A stretch of DNA of 64,000 bases from Ureibacillus massiliensis 4400831 = CIP 108448 = CCUG 49529 (GTDB lineage Bacteria; Bacillota; Bacilli; Bacillales_A; Planococcaceae): assembly GCF_000772965.1 (NCBI RefSeq), contig NZ_JPVQ01000020.1, positions 1 to 64,000 of the forward strand. Reading direction: 5' to 3'. Below the pieces are notes generated by a model. The model ran no database searches and was not told where the DNA came from. It worked only from the letters and a program-made list of their open reading frames with translations. Position 1 is the first letter of the stretch, and each line of letters opens with the position of its first letter. Below are positions 63,563 through 64,000 of this stretch, one piece after another. The translations under genes were made by a program, and so were the position numbers.

Positions 63563-63591
63563 GAGATGGTATCCTTACCATCTCTTTTTTT
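63563..63591 (+). terminator. Terminator of the glycine riboswitch expression platform
   Basis: Perfect stem GAGATGGTA/TACCATCTC (63563-63571 with 63576-63584) followed by TTTTTTTATT, about 70 bases after the aptamer and 167 before the permease ATG. Confidence 0.85.
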
Positions 63592-63757
63592 ATTGGTACT
63601 GTTTAATATTTTAACTTCGTAGCACTATACCTATGGAAAATCATGCACGCAGGTATTTACAGAACCATTATTGAAAAGTCGACATTGCTCATTATTAGCA
63701 ATGCCCTCAACTCTACCCGAGATTGTTTGCTCATATTATTTTTAGGGGGCTTACATT

Positions 63758-64000
63758 ATGGAGCAGCAAGAATTAAAGCGAGATTTAAAAAATCGACATG
63801 TTCAATTAATAGCAATCGGTGGGACGATCGGTACAGGATTATTTTTAGGATCGGGAGCAGCGATTGAAAAAGCAGGTCCTTCTGTAATATTTGTCTATTT
63901 GATCATTGGGATTTCACTGTTTTTCGTTATGCGTTCATTAGGTGAAATGCTATTATCAAATGCTGGCTATCAATCATTTATTGATTTTGCCACAGATTAT
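63758..64000 (+). CDS. Amino-acid permease (AAT/APC family, CycA-like), N-terminal part
   Basis: The first 81 codons of a permease that runs off the right edge. Start ATG with AGGGGG 7 bases upstream. The protein begins MEQQELKRDLKNRHVQLIAIGGTIGTGLFLGSG-like, the diagnostic first TM segment of the AAT family, with the GGTIGTGLF substrate-backbone motif. A second TM (about 42-62) and MRSLGEMLLSNAGYQSF follow. A glycine riboswitch upstream points to glycine, and perhaps D-alanine/D-serine or alanine, as substrate. Substrate is inferred from regulation. Confidence 0.9.
   Translation, partial: MEQQELKRDLKNRHVQLIAIGGTIGTGLFLGSGAAIEKAGPSVIFVYLIIGISLFFVMRSLGEMLLSNAGYQSFIDFATDY

Noticed and set aside
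63643-63867. A 74-codon plus-strand frame over the permease start
   Set aside because: It overlaps the permease in another frame, lacks a ribosome-binding site and has no recognisable content.

Overview
The window reads as chromosomal DNA from a low-GC, endospore-forming Firmicute. Gene order from spoIVA through der, ypfD, cmk, sleB/ypeB, recS, fer, sigX/rsiX, resABCDE, scpAB, lysA, spoIIA, drm, xerD, fur, nudF and yqkF follows the Bacillus subtilis chromosome closely, with gaps and replacements. The long surface protein with three S-layer homology (SLH) domains, its paralogue, and the AT-rich codon use point to the Lysinibacillus/Solibacillus/Ureibacillus side of Bacillales rather than to B. 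subtilis itself. This placement is inference. No rRNA, tRNA, IS element, prophage or CRISPR array was seen.

Layout. (a) 0-9.5 kb, minus strand: spoIVA (partial, apparent AUA start), yphF, yphE, gpsA, der, the S1-like ypfD, cmk, the c-di-GMP receptor motI, and the germination pair ypeB-sleB. (b) 9.6-17.8 kb: prsW, an L-asparaginase (+), ypdA, a metallophosphoesterase, a LysM protein, recS-ypbB, ferredoxin (+) and a DUF1129-like membrane protein. (c) 17.9-31.6 kb, a block not in the B. subtilis order: fabI (+) behind a FapR operator, a six-gene minus-strand operon under a cobalamin riboswitch, a TlpA-like thioredoxin, and glnR-glnA with a GlnR box. (d) 31.7-49.4 kb: fmnP under an FMN riboswitch, sigX-rsiX, resA-E, rluB, dacB, scpAB, ypuF (+), ribT, lysA with a coupled 34-residue peptide, and spoVAF joined to sigF. 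(e) 49.4-64 kb: spoIIAB-spoIIAA behind a clear SigH promoter, a butanediol-type dehydrogenase, a SulP transporter, pdp-drm, xerD, a TcaA/YvbJ-like zinc-ribbon membrane protein (+), fur, a divergent membrane protein at the spoIIM position, nudF, an aldo/keto reductase-vanZ pair (+), and an amino-acid permease (partial, +) under a glycine riboswitch.

The most notable system is the cobalamin-riboswitch operon at 18.8-28.6 kb. It encodes an SLH-anchored protein in which an alpha/alpha (squalene-cyclase/prenyltransferase-type) repeat domain is followed by a DUF4430 (transcobalamin C-terminal-like) domain. That is the domain order of eukaryotic intrinsic factor and transcobalamin. A second SLH protein carries only the alpha/alpha domain, and a lipoprotein carries only the DUF4430 domain. 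A complete dedicated ECF transporter follows (EcfT, a fused double ATPase and an S component). The straightforward reading is a Gram-positive cell-surface vitamin B12 capture and relay system: the SLH proteins scavenge at the wall, the lipoprotein hands over at the membrane, and the ECF module imports.

Four small-molecule regulatory devices are visible: cobalamin, FMN and glycine riboswitches, each followed by an intrinsic terminator, and a FapR operator. There is also a consensus GlnR box. Several starts were moved downstream of the longest possible reading frame because the Shine-Dalgarno sequence lies inside the longer version; each case is noted.
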